Assembly: GCF_014192285.1 (NCBI RefSeq)
Contig: NZ_JACHXQ010000002.1
Coordinates: forward strand, 1-34,872
DNA: 34,872 nucleotides
From: Halomonas fontilapidosi
Lineage (GTDB): Bacteria > Pseudomonadota > Gammaproteobacteria > Pseudomonadales > Halomonadaceae
Direction: 5' to 3'
In this document: piece by piece, positions 15,704-26,205 of the stretch
Layout: each line of letters opens with the position of its first letter
Position numbering within the stretch: the stretch's first letter is position 1
Notes under the pieces: generated by a model
Database searches by the model: none
What the model was told of the DNA's origin: nothing
What the model saw: the letters and a program-made list of their open reading frames with translations, nothing else
Translations under genes and position numbers: made by a program

Positions 15704-17380
15704 TCAGTCCTGACCCATCTGCTGCTTGATGAGATCGCCGATGGTGGTCGGACCACCGCTCTCGGGAGACTCCTCGCGCAGCTTCTTGAGGTTCTGACGG
15801 GTATCGTCCTGGTCCTTGGCCTTGATGGACAGGGCGATCTGGCGATTCTTGCGATCAACACCGATGATGCGTGCCTCGACGCTGTCGCCCTCGCTCAGCA
15901 CGTTGCGGGCATCCTCGACGCGGTCGGCGCTGATCTCGGAGGCCTTGAGCACGGCGATGACGTCAGTGGCCAGCTCGACCTGGGCTTCCTTGGCATCGAC
16001 TTCGACCACGCGGCCGGTGACGATGGAGCCCTTGTCATTGACGGCCAGGAATTCGGAGACCGGGTCGGTATCGAGCTGCTTGATGCCCAGCGAGATGCGC
16101 TCGCGCTCCGGGTCGATGGAGAGGATGACGGCTTCCGCCTCGTCGCCCTTCTTGAACTGGCGAACGGCTTCCTCGCCGGTGTCGGTCCAGGAGATGTCGG
16201 ACAGATGCACCAGGCCATCGATGCCGCCTTCCAGGCCAATGAAGATGCCGAAGTCGGTGATCGACTTGATGGTGCCGGTGACGCGGTCGCCCTTGTTGTA
16301 GCGTGCGTTGAAGTCTTCCCACGGGTTGGTGGTGCACTGCTTGATACCCAGGGAGATACGACGACGCTCCTCGTCGATGTCCAGCACCATGACGTCCACG
16401 TCGTCGCCGACCTGCACGACCTTGGACGGATGGATGTTCTTGTTGGTCCAGTCCATTTCGGAGACGTGGACCAAGCCCTCGACACCCTCTTCCAGCTCGG
16501 CGAAGCAGCCGTAGTCGGTGAGGTTGGTGACCGTGGCGTGGACCTTGGTGCCTTCCGGGTAGCGATCCTTGATGTTGACCCACGGATCCTCGCCCAGCTG
16601 CTTCAGGCCCAAGGAGACACGGTTGCGCTCACGGTCGAACTTGAGCACCTTGACGGTGATCTCGTCGCCCACGGCCACGATCTCGCTCGGATGCTTGATG
16701 CGCTTCCAAGCCATGTCGGTGATGTGCAGCAGGCCGTCGACGCCGCCCAGATCGACGAAGGCACCATAGTCGGTGAGGTTCTTGACGATACCGACGATCT
16801 GCTGACCTTCCTGCAAGGTCGCCAGCAGGGCTTCACGCTCGGCACTGTTCTCGGCCTCGAGTACGGCACGACGGGACACGACCACGTTGTTGCGCTTGGC
16901 GTCGAGCTTGATGACCTTGAAGTCGAGCTCCTTGTTCTCGAGATGGGTCGTGTCGCGCACGGGACGGACATCCACCAGGGAACCGGGCAGGAAAGCACGG
17001 ATGGAGTCGACGTCGACGGTGAAACCGCCCTTGACCTTGCCGTTGATCACGCCCTTGACGATCTCTTCCTTTTCGAAGGCGGCTTCCAGCACCTTCCACG
17101 CTTCGGCGCGCTTGGCCTTCTCGCGGGACAGGCGTGTCTCGCCGAACCCGTCCTCGACGGCTTCCAGGGCGACGTGAACTTCGTCGCCAACGGCGATGGT
17201 CAATTCGCCGTTTTCGTCGCGGAACTGTGCCGCGGGGATCTGACCTTCTGACTTCAGGCCGGCATTGACGGTGACCCAGTCGCCGTCAATGTCGACGATA
17301 GTAGCCGGGACAATGGCACCCGGCTCCATGTTGATGTCTTGGAGAGACTGTTCAAACAGTTCAGCAAAGCTTTCGCTCAT
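15704..17380 (-). CDS. rpsA: 30S ribosomal protein S1
   Basis: 558 aa with six S1 (OB-fold) RNA-binding repeats, each visible through motifs such as [52 protein letters not shown] and [26 protein letters not shown] (given in part). S1 melts structured mRNA leaders and brings mRNA to the 30S subunit. The N-terminus [13 protein letters not shown] is the gammaproteobacterial form. The ribosome site is AGGA. It lies 195 bases after cmk, in the usual cmk-rpsA order, and ends in a strong terminator. The structured leader suggests translational autoregulation. Confidence 0.97.
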   Translation of the reverse strand: MSESFAELFEQSLQDINMEPGAIVPATIVDIDGDWVTVNAGLKSEGQIPAAQFRDENGELTIAVGDEVHVALEAVEDGFGETRLSREKAKRAEAWKVLEAAFEKEEIVKGVINGKVKGGFTVDVDSIRAFLPGSLVDVRPVRDTTHLENKELDFKVIKLDAKRNNVVVSRRAVLEAENSAEREALLATLQEGQQIVGIVKNLTDYGAFVDLGGVDGLLHITDMAWKRIKHPSEIVAVGDEITVKVLKFDRERNRVSLGLKQLGEDPWVNIKDRYPEGTKVHATVTNLTDYGCFAELEEGVEGLVHVSEMDWTNKNIHPSKVVQVGDDVDVMVLDIDEERRRISLGIKQCTTNPWEDFNARYNKGDRVTGTIKSITDFGIFIGLEGGIDGLVHLSDISWTDTGEEAVRQFKKGDEAEAVILSIDPERERISLGIKQLDTDPVSEFLAVNDKGSIVTGRVVEVDAKEAQVELATDVIAVLKASEISADRVEDARNVLSEGDSVEARIIGVDRKNRQIALSIKAKDQDDTRQNLKKLREESPESGGPTTIGDLIKQQMGQD

Positions 17381-17575
17381 GATGTTCCTACGTGATCAAC
17401 GTTGAGTACGGCGTTGCCGCCTTCTCCGCACCACCAGCGAGTGCGGGCCTTATTTACCAAACCCCCGGGGATGTTAGCGCTGGTTCGACCTGGCCCAGCT
17501 CACGGCGCTGCTTTATCAAACCAAGAAGTGCCGGACCACGTCATCACATCCTGCCGGAGGCGCCGCAAGGGAGAG
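17381..17575 (-). promoter_or_regulatory. structured rpsA leader
   Basis: 195 bases without a gene between cmk and rpsA. Read as RNA it contains a hairpin CCGCAC/GTGCGG with a 9-base loop (17426-17446) and, next to it, GGCG-GCAA-CGCC (17410-17421), a short hairpin with a GNRA tetraloop, then the AGGA ribosome site. Known rpsA leaders in gammaproteobacteria fold into several hairpins through which S1 controls its own translation; this one may do the same. A GATAAA (17512-17517) could be a -10 but has no good -35. Confidence 0.5.
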
Positions 17576-18265
17576 TCAGGTGGCGGATGCCAGACCACGC
17601 TCGGTCAGCAATTCCGTCAGCCGATCCACCACTTCCGGTATCGTCAGGCGCGTGGTGTCAAGCACAATGGCATCGATGGCCGGCTTGAGCGGGGCCACGC
17701 TGCGCTGCATGTCGCGGGCATCGCGCGCCTGAATCTCCTTTAGAAGACTCGATAGACTAGCATCCACCCCGGCCTCCCGCAACTGGAGGTGGCGCCGTCT
17801 TGCCCGTTCCTCGGCGCTCGCGGTGAGAAATATCTTGAGCGGCGCATCGGTGAACACCACGGTGCCCATGTCACGCCCGTCGGCGACCAGCCCCGGGGCC
17901 TGGCGGAAGTCACGCTGGCGCTGCAGCAGTGCCTGGCGCACCGCCGGCAGCGCGGCGACCCGCGACGCCGCATCACCCACCTGCTCGGTGCGGATCGCGT
18001 TAGTGGCGTCCTGCCCCTCCAGCAGCACGGTGGTGGCCGCGCCCTCGGCGAGGAAGGCCACATCCAGCGAAGCGGCCACGTCGGCCAGGGCCGGCTCGTC
18101 GTCGAGGGGCACCTCGTGCTTGACGGCGGCCAGCGCCGTCAGGCGATAGAGCGCGCCGCTATCAAGCAAGTGCCAGCCCAGGCGTGCAGCGACCAGGCGG
18201 CTGATGGTGCCCTTGCCGGCCCCTCCCGGGCCGTCGATGGTGACTACCGGTGCCACAACGCTCAT
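17576..18265 (-). CDS. cmk: cytidylate kinase
   Basis: 229 aa. It phosphorylates CMP and dCMP with ATP. The P-loop is [45 protein letters not shown] and [14 protein letters not shown] are family motifs. Its ATG overlaps the aroA stop (ATGA), which signals translational coupling with the fused gene upstream. rpsA follows downstream in the same direction. Confidence 0.96.
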   Translation of the reverse strand: MSVVAPVVTIDGPGGAGKGTISRLVAARLGWHLLDSGALYRLTALAAVKHEVPLDDEPALADVAASLDVAFLAEGAATTVLLEGQDATNAIRTEQVGDAASRVAALPAVRQALLQRQRDFRQAPGLVADGRDMGTVVFTDAPLKIFLTASAEERARRRHLQLREAGVDASLSSLLKEIQARDARDMQRSVAPLKPAIDAIVLDTTRLTIPEVVDRLTELLTERGLASAT

Positions 18266-20577
18266 GACGCCTCCTGCTGTTCCTCGAGGGTCAGCCCGAC
18301 CCGCCGCGCCAGGTCGATAAACCCCGGGAAGGAGGTGGCCACGTTGGCGCAGTCGTCGATGACGATCTCGGCTCCGGCGCGCAGCGCGGCAATGGCGAAG
18401 GCCATGGCGATGCGGTGATCGCCCAAGCTATCGATGTGGCCGCCGCCATAGCTGGCCCCTTCGCTGCTCTCTCCTTCAGGATGGCCGACGATGTCGATGC
18501 CATCGTCGCGCAGGGTGTGCTCGACCCCGAGAATGGCCAGGCCATCGGCCATCGCCTGCAGCCGGTCGGACTCCTTGACGCGCAACTCCTCGGCGCCACG
18601 CAGCCGCGTGGTGCCCTCGGCGTTGGCCGCGGCGATAAACAGCGCCGGGAACTCGTCGATCGCCAGCGGCACCTGATCCTTGGGGATGTCGATCCCCCGG
18701 AGAGGCGCGTAGCGGATATGCAGATCGGCCACCGGCTCACCGCCGACCTCGCGCTCGTTGGTGAGGTGCAGGTCGGCGCCCATCAGCTGGAGAATATTGA
18801 TCACGCCGATGCGGGTCGGGTTGATACCGACATGCTCAAGCACCAGGTCGGCACCCGGCGTGATTGCCGCCGCCACCAGGAAGAAGGTCGCCGACGAGAT
18901 GTCCGAGGGCACGTCGATGGGCGCGGCGGTGAGCCTGCCGCCGCCCTGCAGCCAGCAGGTGTCGCCCTCGCGGTGCACCGTGTAGCCGAAGCCCTGAAGC
19001 ATTCGCTCGGTATGATCGCGGGTGGGTGCCGGCTCGCGCACGCGGGTCTCGCCCTCGGCGTAAAGACCGGCGAGCAACAGGCAGGATTTGACCTGGGCGC
19101 TGGCCATCGGCATGTCATAGGTGATGCCCTTCAACGCCTTGCCACCGTGAAGGTGCAGCGGCGGACGCCCGCCCGCGGCGGTATCGATCTCGGCCCCCAT
19201 CTCTCGCAAGGGGTCGGCGACCCGTCCCATGGGTCGCTTGGTCAGCGAGACGTCACCGGTCAGCTCGGTATCGAAGGCCTGGCCGGCCAACAGCCCGGCG
19301 AACAGGCGCATGGCGGTCCCGGCATTCCCCACATAGAGTGGTCCGGACGGCGGCTTGAGGCCGTGCATGCCCACGCCATGCACAGTGACGCGCCCCTGGT
19401 GGGGTCCCTCGACGGCCACCCCCATCTCACGGAACGCCTGGAGGGTGGCCAGGCTGTCCTCGCCCTCCAGAAAGCCTTTCACCTCGGTGACGCCCTCGGC
19501 CAGGGCCCCGAGCATGATGGCACGATGAGAGATCGACTTGTCGCCGGGGACGCGGATACGTCCGGTGACGCCACCGCCGGGACTGACTCGGTAGCGCAGC
19601 TTGCCGTGTTGTTGCATCTGGTACTCCGCCTGATAGCTGGTCTGATTCAGCAGGGATTCGAAATAGTGGCGGGCGTGGCTGGCCCGGTCGAAGGTGGCCA
19701 GCATGGCATCGCTGTCACCGCGCTCCACGGCGCGGCGCAGCCGGGCCACCCCGGCCTCGAAGTCATCCAGGGAGGCGAGCACGGCATCGCGATTGGCGAT
19801 AAAGATGTCGCGCCACATCACCGGGTCGCTGCCGGCGATTCGCGTGAAGTCGCGAAAGCCGCCGGCGGCATAGCGAAAGATCTCCAGCCGCTCATCCTGA
19901 CGGGCCAGGGTGTCCACCAGCGAGAAGGCCAGCAGATGGGGCAAATGACTGGTCCGAGCCAGTACCTGGTCGTGGCGCTCGACGGCCATCTCCAGCACCT
20001 CGGCACCGCAGCACTCCCAGAGCGTTCGCACCCTGGCGGTCGCGGCCGGGTCGGTATCGGGCTCGGGCGTCAGGATCACCTTGTGCCGCCGGTAGAGCTC
20101 GGGGTCGGCGGCCGCCACACCGCTCTTCTCCGAGCCGGCGATCGGGTGGCCGAGCACCAGGTTCGCCGGCATCCGCCCGAAGGCGGCCACCGCCGCCTCG
20201 CGAATGGCAGCCTTGGTGCTGCCCACATCGGTGACCACGACATCGGGCGCGGCGCGACCAAGGCAGGCGGCCAGCTGTTCCATCACGCCGGCCATGGCCA
20301 GTACGGGCACGGCCAGCACCACCAGCGACGCGCCCTCGACCAATGCCTCGAGCGCCGTATCGCCGCGGTCGATCAGGCCCATCTCGATACCGCGGGCGAT
20401 CTCGTCAGGGTCCGGGTCGCAAGCGAGGATCTCGGTGCTCTCTAGTGGCCCGCCCGCGACGGCATCGTTGTGATCGTGACGACCGACACCTGCCTGTCGA
20501 AGGGCCGCGGCCAGCGAGCCGCCGATCAGCCCCAGCCCGACGATCAGGAGTCGTGACTCGCGCAGCGCCGACGCCAT
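18262..20577 (-). CDS. fused prephenate dehydrogenase / 3-phosphoshikimate 1-carboxyvinyltransferase (TyrA-AroA)
   Basis: 771 aa with two enzymes. Residues 1-320 are prephenate dehydrogenase, with the NAD-binding motif [29 protein letters not shown] and [13 protein letters not shown]; it makes 4-hydroxyphenylpyruvate for tyrosine. From M321 the AroA (EPSP synthase) domain begins, with [28 protein letters not shown] and [13 protein letters not shown], making EPSP for chorismate. Both domains look complete with no frameshift. Such fusions are known from Pseudomonas and Halomonadaceae. ATG at 20577 lies just after the pheA stop with only a weak ribosome site, so coupled translation from pheA is likely. 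The frame is open upstream, but that stretch lies inside pheA. Confidence 0.95.
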   Translation of the reverse strand: MASALRESRLLIVGLGLIGGSLAAALRQAGVGRHDHNDAVAGGPLESTEILACDPDPDEIARGIEMGLIDRGDTALEALVEGASLVVLAVPVLAMAGVMEQLAACLGRAAPDVVVTDVGSTKAAIREAAVAAFGRMPANLVLGHPIAGSEKSGVAAADPELYRRHKVILTPEPDTDPAATARVRTLWECCGAEVLEMAVERHDQVLARTSHLPHLLAFSLVDTLARQDERLEIFRYAAGGFRDFTRIAGSDPVMWRDIFIANRDAVLASLDDFEAGVARLRRAVERGDSDAMLATFDRASHARHYFESLLNQTSYQAEYQMQQHGKLRYRVSPGGGVTGRIRVPGDKSISHRAIMLGALAEGVTEVKGFLEGEDSLATLQAFREMGVAVEGPHQGRVTVHGVGMHGLKPPSGPLYVGNAGTAMRLFAGLLAGQAFDTELTGDVSLTKRPMGRVADPLREMGAEIDTAAGGRPPLHLHGGKALKGITYDMPMASAQVKSCLLLAGLYAEGETRVREPAPTRDHTERMLQGFGYTVHREGDTCWLQGGGRLTAAPIDVPSDISSATFFLVAAAITPGADLVLEHVGINPTRIGVINILQLMGADLHLTNEREVGGEPVADLHIRYAPLRGIDIPKDQVPLAIDEFPALFIAAANAEGTTRLRGAEELRVKESDRLQAMADGLAILGVEHTLRDDGIDIVGHPEGESSEGASYGGGHIDSLGDHRIAMAFAIAALRAGAEIVIDDCANVATSFPGFIDLARRVGLTLEEQQEAS

Positions 20578-20579
20578 GC

Positions 20580-21671
20580 CTAGAGAACGCCCACCGGATA
20601 GGAGCCCAGCACTTTCACCTCGGCGGCGCGCAGCTGAACTTCTTCCAGCATGGCGGCGACGCGCGGCTCCTCGCGGTGCCCCTTGAAGTCGATAAAGAAC
20701 ACGTAGTTCCACACGCCGGTGCGCGACGGACGCGTCTCGAGCCGCGTCATGTCGATCTGATGGCGATGGAAGGGCTCGAGGAGGTCGTGCAGAGCCCCCG
20801 GCTGGTTGCGCATTGCTACTACCAGCGAGGTCTTGTCCTCACCGGAGATGGGCACGTCCTGGTTGCCGATGATCAGAAAGCGCGTGGAGTTGTCGGGTCT
20901 GTCCTCGATCTTCTCGGCGAGCTTGGCGAGGCCGTAAAGCTGGGCCGCCATGTCGCCGGCGATGGCGGCGCTGTGCCACTCGGTCTTGACCAGGCGGGCG
21001 GCCTCGGCGTTGGAGGAGACCGGCACCCGCTCGGCCTGGGGGAAATGCGCATCGAGCCATTTGCGGCACTGGGCGAAGGACTGCGGATGGGAGTAGATCC
21101 GCGAGACCTTGTCACGACGGGTTGTCTCGGCCACCAGCAGATGATGGTGGATGCGCAGCACCACCTCTCCACAGATGCGCAGCCCGGAGTCCATGAAGGA
21201 GTCGAGGGTATGGTTGATCACCCCCTCGGTGGAGTTCTCCACCGGAACGACGCCATAGTTGACGGCGCCGGCCTCCACCTCGCGGAACACCTCGTCGATG
21301 GCGGCCATCGGAAGGCTGATGGCGCTCTCGCCGAAGTGCTTGATGGCGGCCTGCTGGGTGAAGGTGCCCTCAGGCCCCAGGTAGGCGACCTTGACCGGCT
21401 GCTCCAGAGCCAGGCAGGCCGACATGATCTCGCGGAACAGTCGCGCCATCTCCTCGCTGTCCAGCGGGCCCTTGTTGAGCTCCATGATCCGGCGCAGCAC
21501 CTGGGCCTCGCGCTCGGGGCGATAGAAGAGCGCACCGGGCTCACGGTCGGTCTTGATCTCGGCCACCCGCTGCGCACAGGCCGCTCGCTCGCTGATCAGG
21601 CGGAGTATGTCGTTATCCAGGGCATCGATGCGCTGGCGCAGCGCCTCGAGGCTGACGGTAGGCTCGGTCAT
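20580..21671 (-). CDS. pheA: bifunctional chorismate mutase / prephenate dehydratase
   Basis: 363 aa. Residues 1 to about 90 are an AroQ chorismate mutase (LRQRIDALDNDILRLISERA). The middle is prephenate dehydratase (VAYLGPEGTFTQQAA, VVPVENSTEGVINHTLD, and NSTRFLIIG with the catalytic TRF). The C-terminal ACT domain (SLVVAMRNQPGALHDLLEPF, LETRPSRTGVWNY) binds phenylalanine for feedback control. It starts 3 bases after the serC stop and ends 2 bases before the tyrA-aroA start, so all three are cotranscribed. Confidence 0.97.
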   Translation of the reverse strand: MTEPTVSLEALRQRIDALDNDILRLISERAACAQRVAEIKTDREPGALFYRPEREAQVLRRIMELNKGPLDSEEMARLFREIMSACLALEQPVKVAYLGPEGTFTQQAAIKHFGESAISLPMAAIDEVFREVEAGAVNYGVVPVENSTEGVINHTLDSFMDSGLRICGEVVLRIHHHLLVAETTRRDKVSRIYSHPQSFAQCRKWLDAHFPQAERVPVSSNAEAARLVKTEWHSAAIAGDMAAQLYGLAKLAEKIEDRPDNSTRFLIIGNQDVPISGEDKTSLVVAMRNQPGALHDLLEPFHRHQIDMTRLETRPSRTGVWNYVFFIDFKGHREEPRVAAMLEEVQLRAAEVKVLGSYPVGVL

Positions 21672-21674
21672 GGA

Positions 21675-22793
21675 TTATCCCCTGCGTTTCTCGAAATCGG
21701 CCATGAAGTCGATCAATGCCTCGACGGCGGCTTCGGGCACGGCATTGTAGAGGCTGGCGCGCATGCCGCCCACGCTGCGGTGCCCTTTCAGGTTGAGCAG
21801 CCCCGCCGCCTCGGCCTCGTCCAGGAAGGGGCGATCCAGCCTGGGGTCAGCAAGCACGAAGGGCACGTTCATCCGCGAACGGTTGCGCAGCGTGATCGGG
21901 TTGGCATAGAGGGCGCTGCCGTCGATGGCCGCATAGAGCCGGGCCGCCTTGCGCTGGTTGATGGCATCCATGGCGGCCAGCCCGCCGACGTCCTGCTTCA
22001 GCCAGTCGAAGACCAGTCCTGCCAGGTACCAGCTGTAGGTCGCCGGGGTGTTGACCATCGAGCCTGCCTCGCTGAGCGCCTGATAGCTGAAGAGCGTCGG
22101 CATGTAATGGCGTGCGCGGTCCAGCAGGTCGTCGCGAATGATTACCACGACCAGGCCGGCGGGTCCGATGTTCTTCTGGGCACCGGCATAGATCACCCCG
22201 AACTTCGAGACATCCAGCGGGCCCGAGAGAATGCTGGAGGACATGTCACAGACCAGCGGCACCTCGCTGCCGTCCGGCCGGCGGGGGCCTTCTCCGTTAC
22301 TGCCGGGGATGTAGTCGAAGGCGAGCCCGCCGATGGTCTCGTTGGCGGTGTAGTGCAGGTAAGCCGCATCATCGGAGAGCACGATCTCCTCCTGGCGTGG
22401 CACGGCACTGTGGCCGTTCCCCTCGCTGCTGGCCGCCACGTGGACATCGCCGAACAGGTGACGCGCCTCACTGATCGCCTTCTTGCCCCAGATGCCGGTA
22501 TGCAGAAAGTTGGCCCGGCCGCCGGCGCCCAGCAGGTTATAGGGCACGGCGGCGAACTGCAGGCTGGCCCCCCCCTGGGTAAACAGCACCCGGTAGTTGT
22601 CAGGGATCGCCAGCAGCTCGCGCAGGTCGGCTTCGGCCTGCTCGGCGATGGCCACGAAGTCCTCGCCGCGATGGCTCATCTCCATGACCGAGAGGCCGCG
22701 GCCACGGTAGTCCAGCAGTTCGTCCCGCGCGCGCTCCAGCACGGACGTGGGCAGCGCGGCCGGGCCGGCACAGAAGTTGTAGTGACGTGTCAT
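21675..22793 (-). CDS. serC: phosphoserine aminotransferase
   Basis: 372 aa PLP enzyme, about ten residues longer than E. coli SerC. It makes phosphoserine in serine synthesis and also serves pyridoxal phosphate synthesis. The N-terminus YNFCAGPAALPTSVLERA is characteristic; the PLP lysine is in YAGAQKNIGPAG. GHRSVGGMRASLYNA near the C-terminus binds the substrate phosphate. It lies 15 bases after gyrA and 3 bases before pheA. Confidence 0.97.
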   Translation of the reverse strand: MTRHYNFCAGPAALPTSVLERARDELLDYRGRGLSVMEMSHRGEDFVAIAEQAEADLRELLAIPDNYRVLFTQGGASLQFAAVPYNLLGAGGRANFLHTGIWGKKAISEARHLFGDVHVAASSEGNGHSAVPRQEEIVLSDDAAYLHYTANETIGGLAFDYIPGSNGEGPRRPDGSEVPLVCDMSSSILSGPLDVSKFGVIYAGAQKNIGPAGLVVVIIRDDLLDRARHYMPTLFSYQALSEAGSMVNTPATYSWYLAGLVFDWLKQDVGGLAAMDAINQRKAARLYAAIDGSALYANPITLRNRSRMNVPFVLADPRLDRPFLDEAEAAGLLNLKGHRSVGGMRASLYNAVPEAAVEALIDFMADFEKRRG

Positions 22794-22808
22794 CAGCGTT
22801 GCGTGTCC

Positions 22809-25562
22809 TTATTCCTGATCTGGTTCACCGCCGGTCGCACCGGCTTCCGGCGTTCCCTCGTCGGATGGCGCACCAGCGTTCTCGTGCTCCGCCTCGGCCG
22901 GCGCCTCCAGGGCCACCTCGCCGTTGTCCTCGGGCTCATCGACACGCACGGTCTTGACCAGCTTTTCATCGTTGCCGAGGCGAATCAGCATCACGCCCTG
23001 AGTGTTGCGCGAGCTGATCGAGACCTCATCGACCCGCGTCCGCACCAGGGTGCCGCGATCGGTGATCAGCATCATCTCATCCGAGGAGTAGACCTGCATG
23101 GCCGCCACCAGCGCGCCGTTACGCTCGCTGGTCTGCATGGCAATCACGCCCTGGCCACCACGACCGCGCAGCGGAAACTCCTCGAGGCGAGAGCGCTTGC
23201 CGTAGCCGTTCTCGCTGGCGGTAAGGATGGTGATCTGCCCCCCGTTGCCGGCCTCGACGCTCGCGCCCTCCTCGGCCTCGGCCTCGGACTCACTCTCCGC
23301 CCTTCCATCAAAGCCGGCCTCGGCATCGATCTGCTGGCTCTGCGGGATGATCAGGCTGATCACCTCGGCCTCCCCGAGCAGGCGCATGCCGCGCACACCG
23401 CGCGCGGTGCGACCCATGGCACGCACATCCGACTCCTCGAAGCGGATCGCCTTGCCGTTGGAGGAGAGCAGCATCACGTGATCGGCACCTGTAGTGATGG
23501 CGGCCCCCACCAGGCGGTCGTTCTCCTCGAGGTCGATGGCGATCAGGCCCACGCTGCGCGGCCGTGAGAACTGCTCGAGGCTGGTGCGCTTGACGGTGCC
23601 GCGGGCGGTGGCGAAGAAGATGTAGCTCTGCGAATCGTAGTCGCGCACCGGCAGGATGGCGTTGATCGCCTCGCCCTCGTCCAACGGCAACAGGTTCACC
23701 AGCGGCTTGCCCCGCGAACCGCGGCTGGCCGCGGGAATCTCGTAGACCTTGAGCCAGTAGACCTTGCCGCGGTTGGAGAACAGCAGCACGGTGTCGTGGG
23801 TGGAGGCCACCAGCAGGTGCTCGATGACATCGGCGTCCTTCATCGCCGTGGCCGACTTGCCGCGACCACCGCGGCGCTGGGCCTGATAGTCGGAGAGCGG
23901 CTGGGTCTTGGCGTAGCCGGTGCGAGACACGGTGACCACCATGTCCTCCTCGGCGATCAGGTCCTCGAGGCGCAGGTCCAGATGGCTGGCCTGGATCTCG
24001 GTCTTGCGCGGGTTGCCGAACTGGTCGCGCACGGCGATCAGTTCCTCGCGGATCACCTCGAGCAGTCGCTCCGCCGAGGCCAGGATGGCCGTCAGCTCGG
24101 CAATCTTCTCGAGGATCGACAGATACTCGTCGAGCAGCTTCTCGGTCTCGAGCCCGGTCAGGCGGTGCAGGCGCAGTTCGAGGATCGCCTGGGCCTGGGC
24201 CGGCGACAGGCGATACTCGCGGCCGGTCTGGTTGAGGCCAAAGCCTTCCTCGAGGTCCTCGGGCTTGCAGGACGTGGCCCCGGCACGCTCGAGCATGCCG
24301 GTGACCTGCCCCGGCTGCCAGGACTGGGCCAGCAGCTTCTCCTTGGCCTCGCTGGCGTTCGGCGAGGCCTTGATCAGCTCGATCACCTCGTCGATGTTGG
24401 AGATGGCGACGGCCAGGCCCTCGAGGATATGACCGCGTTCACGGGCCTTCTTGAGTTCGAAGAGCGTGCGGCGGGTGACTACCTCGCGGCGGTGGCGAAT
24501 GAACGCCTCGAGGATCTCCTTGAGGTTGAGGATCTTCGGCTGGCCATTGTCGATGGCCACCATGTTGATGCCGAAGACGGTCTGCAGCTGCGTCTGGGCG
24601 AAGAGGTTGTTGACCACCACCTCGCCGGACTCGCCGCGCTTGACCTCGATGACCACCCGCAGGCCATCCTTGTCGGACTCATCGCGCAGCTCGGCGATGC
24701 CATCGATCTTCTTCTCCTTGACCAGCTCGGCGATCTTCTCGATCAGACGCGCCTTGTTCACCTGGTAGGGAAGCTCGTTGACGATGATGTGATCGCGCCC
24801 GGTCTTGTCGTCATGCTCGATGGTGTGGCAGGCCCGCACGTAGATGCGCCCGCGCCCGGTGCGATAGGCCTCGAGGATACCGGCGCGGCCGTTGATGATG
24901 CCGCCGGTGGGGAAATCGGGGCCGGGCACGTGCTCCATCAAGTCGTCGACGCTGAGGGTATAGTCATCGATCAGCGCCAGGCAGGCGTTGATGATCTCGC
25001 CCATGTTGTGCGGCGGGATGTTGGTCGCCATGCCCACAGCGATGCCCGAGGAGCCATTGATCAGCAGGTTGGGCACCTTGGTGGGCAACACCTCGGGGAT
25101 GCGCTCGGTGCCGTCGTAGTTGTCGACCCAGTCGACGGTGTCCTTTTCCAGATCGGCCAGCAGCTCGTGGGCCAACCGGGCCATGCGTACCTCGGTGTAA
25201 CGCATGGCGGCGGCATTGTCGCCGTCGATGGAGCCGAAGTTGCCCTGGCCGTCGACCAGCACGTGGCGCATCGAGAAGTCCTGGGCCATGCGCACGATGG
25301 TGTCGTAGACGGCGCTGTCGCCGTGGGGGTGGTACTTACCGATGACATCGCCCACCACGCGGGCTGACTTCTTGTACGGCTTGTTCCAGTCGTTGCCGAG
25401 TTCGTGCATGGCGAACAGCACGCGCCGGTGCACCGGCTTGAGGCCATCGCGCACGTCGGGCAGCGCACGGCCGATGATCACGCTCATCGCGTAATCGAGG
25501 TACGACTGCTTGAGTTCGTCCTCGATATTGACTGGCAGAATCTCTCTGGCGATGTCACCCAT
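22809..25562 (-). CDS. gyrA: DNA gyrase subunit A
   Basis: 917 aa. This is the DNA-cleaving subunit of gyrase, which introduces negative supercoils. The active-site tyrosine is in [14 protein letters not shown]. The quinolone-determining stretch [18 protein letters not shown] has the sensitive-type Ser and Asp. The GyrA box QRRGGRGK opens the C-terminal beta-pinwheel. ATG at 25562 ([18 protein letters not shown]) is preferred over an ATG 14 codons upstream. An acidic, Ala/Glu-rich insert of about 29 residues (about 747-775) interrupts the C-terminal domain, and the tail is also acidic. It heads the gyrA-serC-pheA-tyrA/aroA-cmk cluster. Confidence 0.97.
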   Translation of the reverse strand: MGDIAREILPVNIEDELKQSYLDYAMSVIIGRALPDVRDGLKPVHRRVLFAMHELGNDWNKPYKKSARVVGDVIGKYHPHGDSAVYDTIVRMAQDFSMRHVLVDGQGNFGSIDGDNAAAMRYTEVRMARLAHELLADLEKDTVDWVDNYDGTERIPEVLPTKVPNLLINGSSGIAVGMATNIPPHNMGEIINACLALIDDYTLSVDDLMEHVPGPDFPTGGIINGRAGILEAYRTGRGRIYVRACHTIEHDDKTGRDHIIVNELPYQVNKARLIEKIAELVKEKKIDGIAELRDESDKDGLRVVIEVKRGESGEVVVNNLFAQTQLQTVFGINMVAIDNGQPKILNLKEILEAFIRHRREVVTRRTLFELKKARERGHILEGLAVAISNIDEVIELIKASPNASEAKEKLLAQSWQPGQVTGMLERAGATSCKPEDLEEGFGLNQTGREYRLSPAQAQAILELRLHRLTGLETEKLLDEYLSILEKIAELTAILASAERLLEVIREELIAVRDQFGNPRKTEIQASHLDLRLEDLIAEEDMVVTVSRTGYAKTQPLSDYQAQRRGGRGKSATAMKDADVIEHLLVASTHDTVLLFSNRGKVYWLKVYEIPAASRGSRGKPLVNLLPLDEGEAINAILPVRDYDSQSYIFFATARGTVKRTSLEQFSRPRSVGLIAIDLEENDRLVGAAITTGADHVMLLSSNGKAIRFEESDVRAMGRTARGVRGMRLLGEAEVISLIIPQSQQIDAEAGFDGRAESESEAEAEEGASVEAGNGGQITILTASENGYGKRSRLEEFPLRGRGGQGVIAMQTSERNGALVAAMQVYSSDEMMLITDRGTLVRTRVDEVSISSRNTQGVMLIRLGNDEKLVKTVRVDEPEDNGEVALEAPAEAEHENAGAPSDEGTPEAGATGGEPDQE

Positions 25563-25638
25563 GGGTCGTCGAATCCTTTGCACTGCAACAGGTTGGCGCG
25601 TCACGTGGCCGAGTTATGGCGCGCAATATCAGCCTGAC

Positions 25639-25647
25639 ATCATACCA
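25639..25647 (-). promoter_or_regulatory. extended -10 promoter of gyrA
   Basis: On the minus strand TGGTATGAT, an extended -10 (TGN plus TATGAT, 5/6 to consensus). No good -35 lies 17 bases upstream, as is usual for extended -10 promoters. The predicted leader is about 70 bases. Confidence 0.45.
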
Positions 25648-25682
25648 TCCCGGGCCGGGCAAAGGGAGCTATGCAAGGAGCG

Positions 25683-26102
25683 CTAAGGCAGGACCAGCGC
25701 CGTCATGGCCTCGCGGATCTCGCCGCTGATCTCGATGGCCCGATGGGCCGCCACGTCAAGCAGCACGAAGGTGATATCGGCGCTGGCCACCGTCTTGCCG
25801 TCTCGTACCTGGCGAACCTCCTGGTGCATGCGCGCACGCCGCGACCCAACCTCGGCGAGCCGCGTCAGCACCTCCAGGTCGTCGCCGGCTACCGCGGCGC
25901 GACGGTAGTCGATATTGAGATTGACCGCGACGAAGGCCACATCTCCCTTGGTGAGGAACGCGGCCAGCCCGGGGCGATCATCAAAATACGCCCAGCGCCC
26001 CTCCTCCAGGAATTCCAGGTAGCGGGCATTGTTCACATGGCCATAACCATCCAGGTGATAGCCCCTGACGCGCAGGGTGGTGCGAGAGATACGGGAATCC
26101 AT
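25683..26102 (-). CDS. acyl-CoA thioesterase, hotdog fold (YbgC/4-hydroxybenzoyl-CoA type)
   Basis: 139 aa. The hotdog-fold motif GYHLDGYGHVNNARYLEFLEEGR includes the Asp and the HVNN segment used by this family to hydrolyse acyl-CoA thioesters. AFVAVNLNIDYRRAAVAGDDL follows in register. ATG at 26102 with AGGAG nine bases upstream is preferred over an ATG at 26159, which would place translation inside the operator dyad. The substrate is unknown. It diverges from rdgC, and the shared region has a PsrA-type palindrome, which suggests fatty-acid-responsive control. It is separated from gyrA by 120 bases. Confidence 0.9.
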   Translation of the reverse strand: MDSRISRTTLRVRGYHLDGYGHVNNARYLEFLEEGRWAYFDDRPGLAAFLTKGDVAFVAVNLNIDYRRAAVAGDDLEVLTRLAEVGSRRARMHQEVRQVRDGKTVASADITFVLLDVAAHRAIEISGEIREAMTALVLP

Positions 26103-26133
26103 GCTGGCAAGCTCCTGTGCGGGTAAAGCATCG

Positions 26134-26163
26134 ATTCTAGTCAGGGCACGAGCCGACATTCAA
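26134..26163 (-). promoter_or_regulatory. thioesterase promoter
   Basis: On the minus strand -35 TTGAAT (26158-26163), an 18-base spacer and -10 TAGAAT (26134-26139). The -35 falls inside one arm of the 26158-26177 palindrome. Confidence 0.5.
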
Positions 26164-26177
26164 ACAAGAGTTTGAAT
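26158..26177. promoter_or_regulatory. PsrA-type operator palindrome
   Basis: Perfect inverted repeat with arms ATTCAAAC and GTTTGAAT and spacer AAGA. Its core CAAAC-N4-GTTTG fits the published PsrA consensus (C/G)AAAC-N2-4-GTTT(G/C). PsrA is a TetR-family, fatty-acid-responsive regulator. The dyad overlaps the -35 of the thioesterase promoter and sits next to a plus-strand TATGAT (26177-26182). Confidence 0.6.
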
Positions 26178-26205
26178 ATGATTGTCCAACCTGCCGGCGC
26201 ATGCG

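Noticed and set aside
18262..20577. Possible assembly frameshift joining tyrA and aroA
   Set aside because: The frame is continuous through the junction near residue 320, both domains are complete, and the fusion is known in related bacteria.
20343..23567. A 1074-codon open frame on the plus strand opposite tyrA/aroA, pheA, serC and the end of gyrA
   Set aside because: It crosses several certain genes on the other strand, its translation has no recognisable motif and reads like the antisense of GC-rich codons. Similar long antisense frames (15620-17251, 23796-25367, 18415-20445) are rejected for the same reason.
25194..25201. GGTGTAAC, one mismatch from the Ter core (also at 34849-34856)
   Set aside because: Both lie within coding sequence, with poor flanks; such 7/8 matches are expected by chance.
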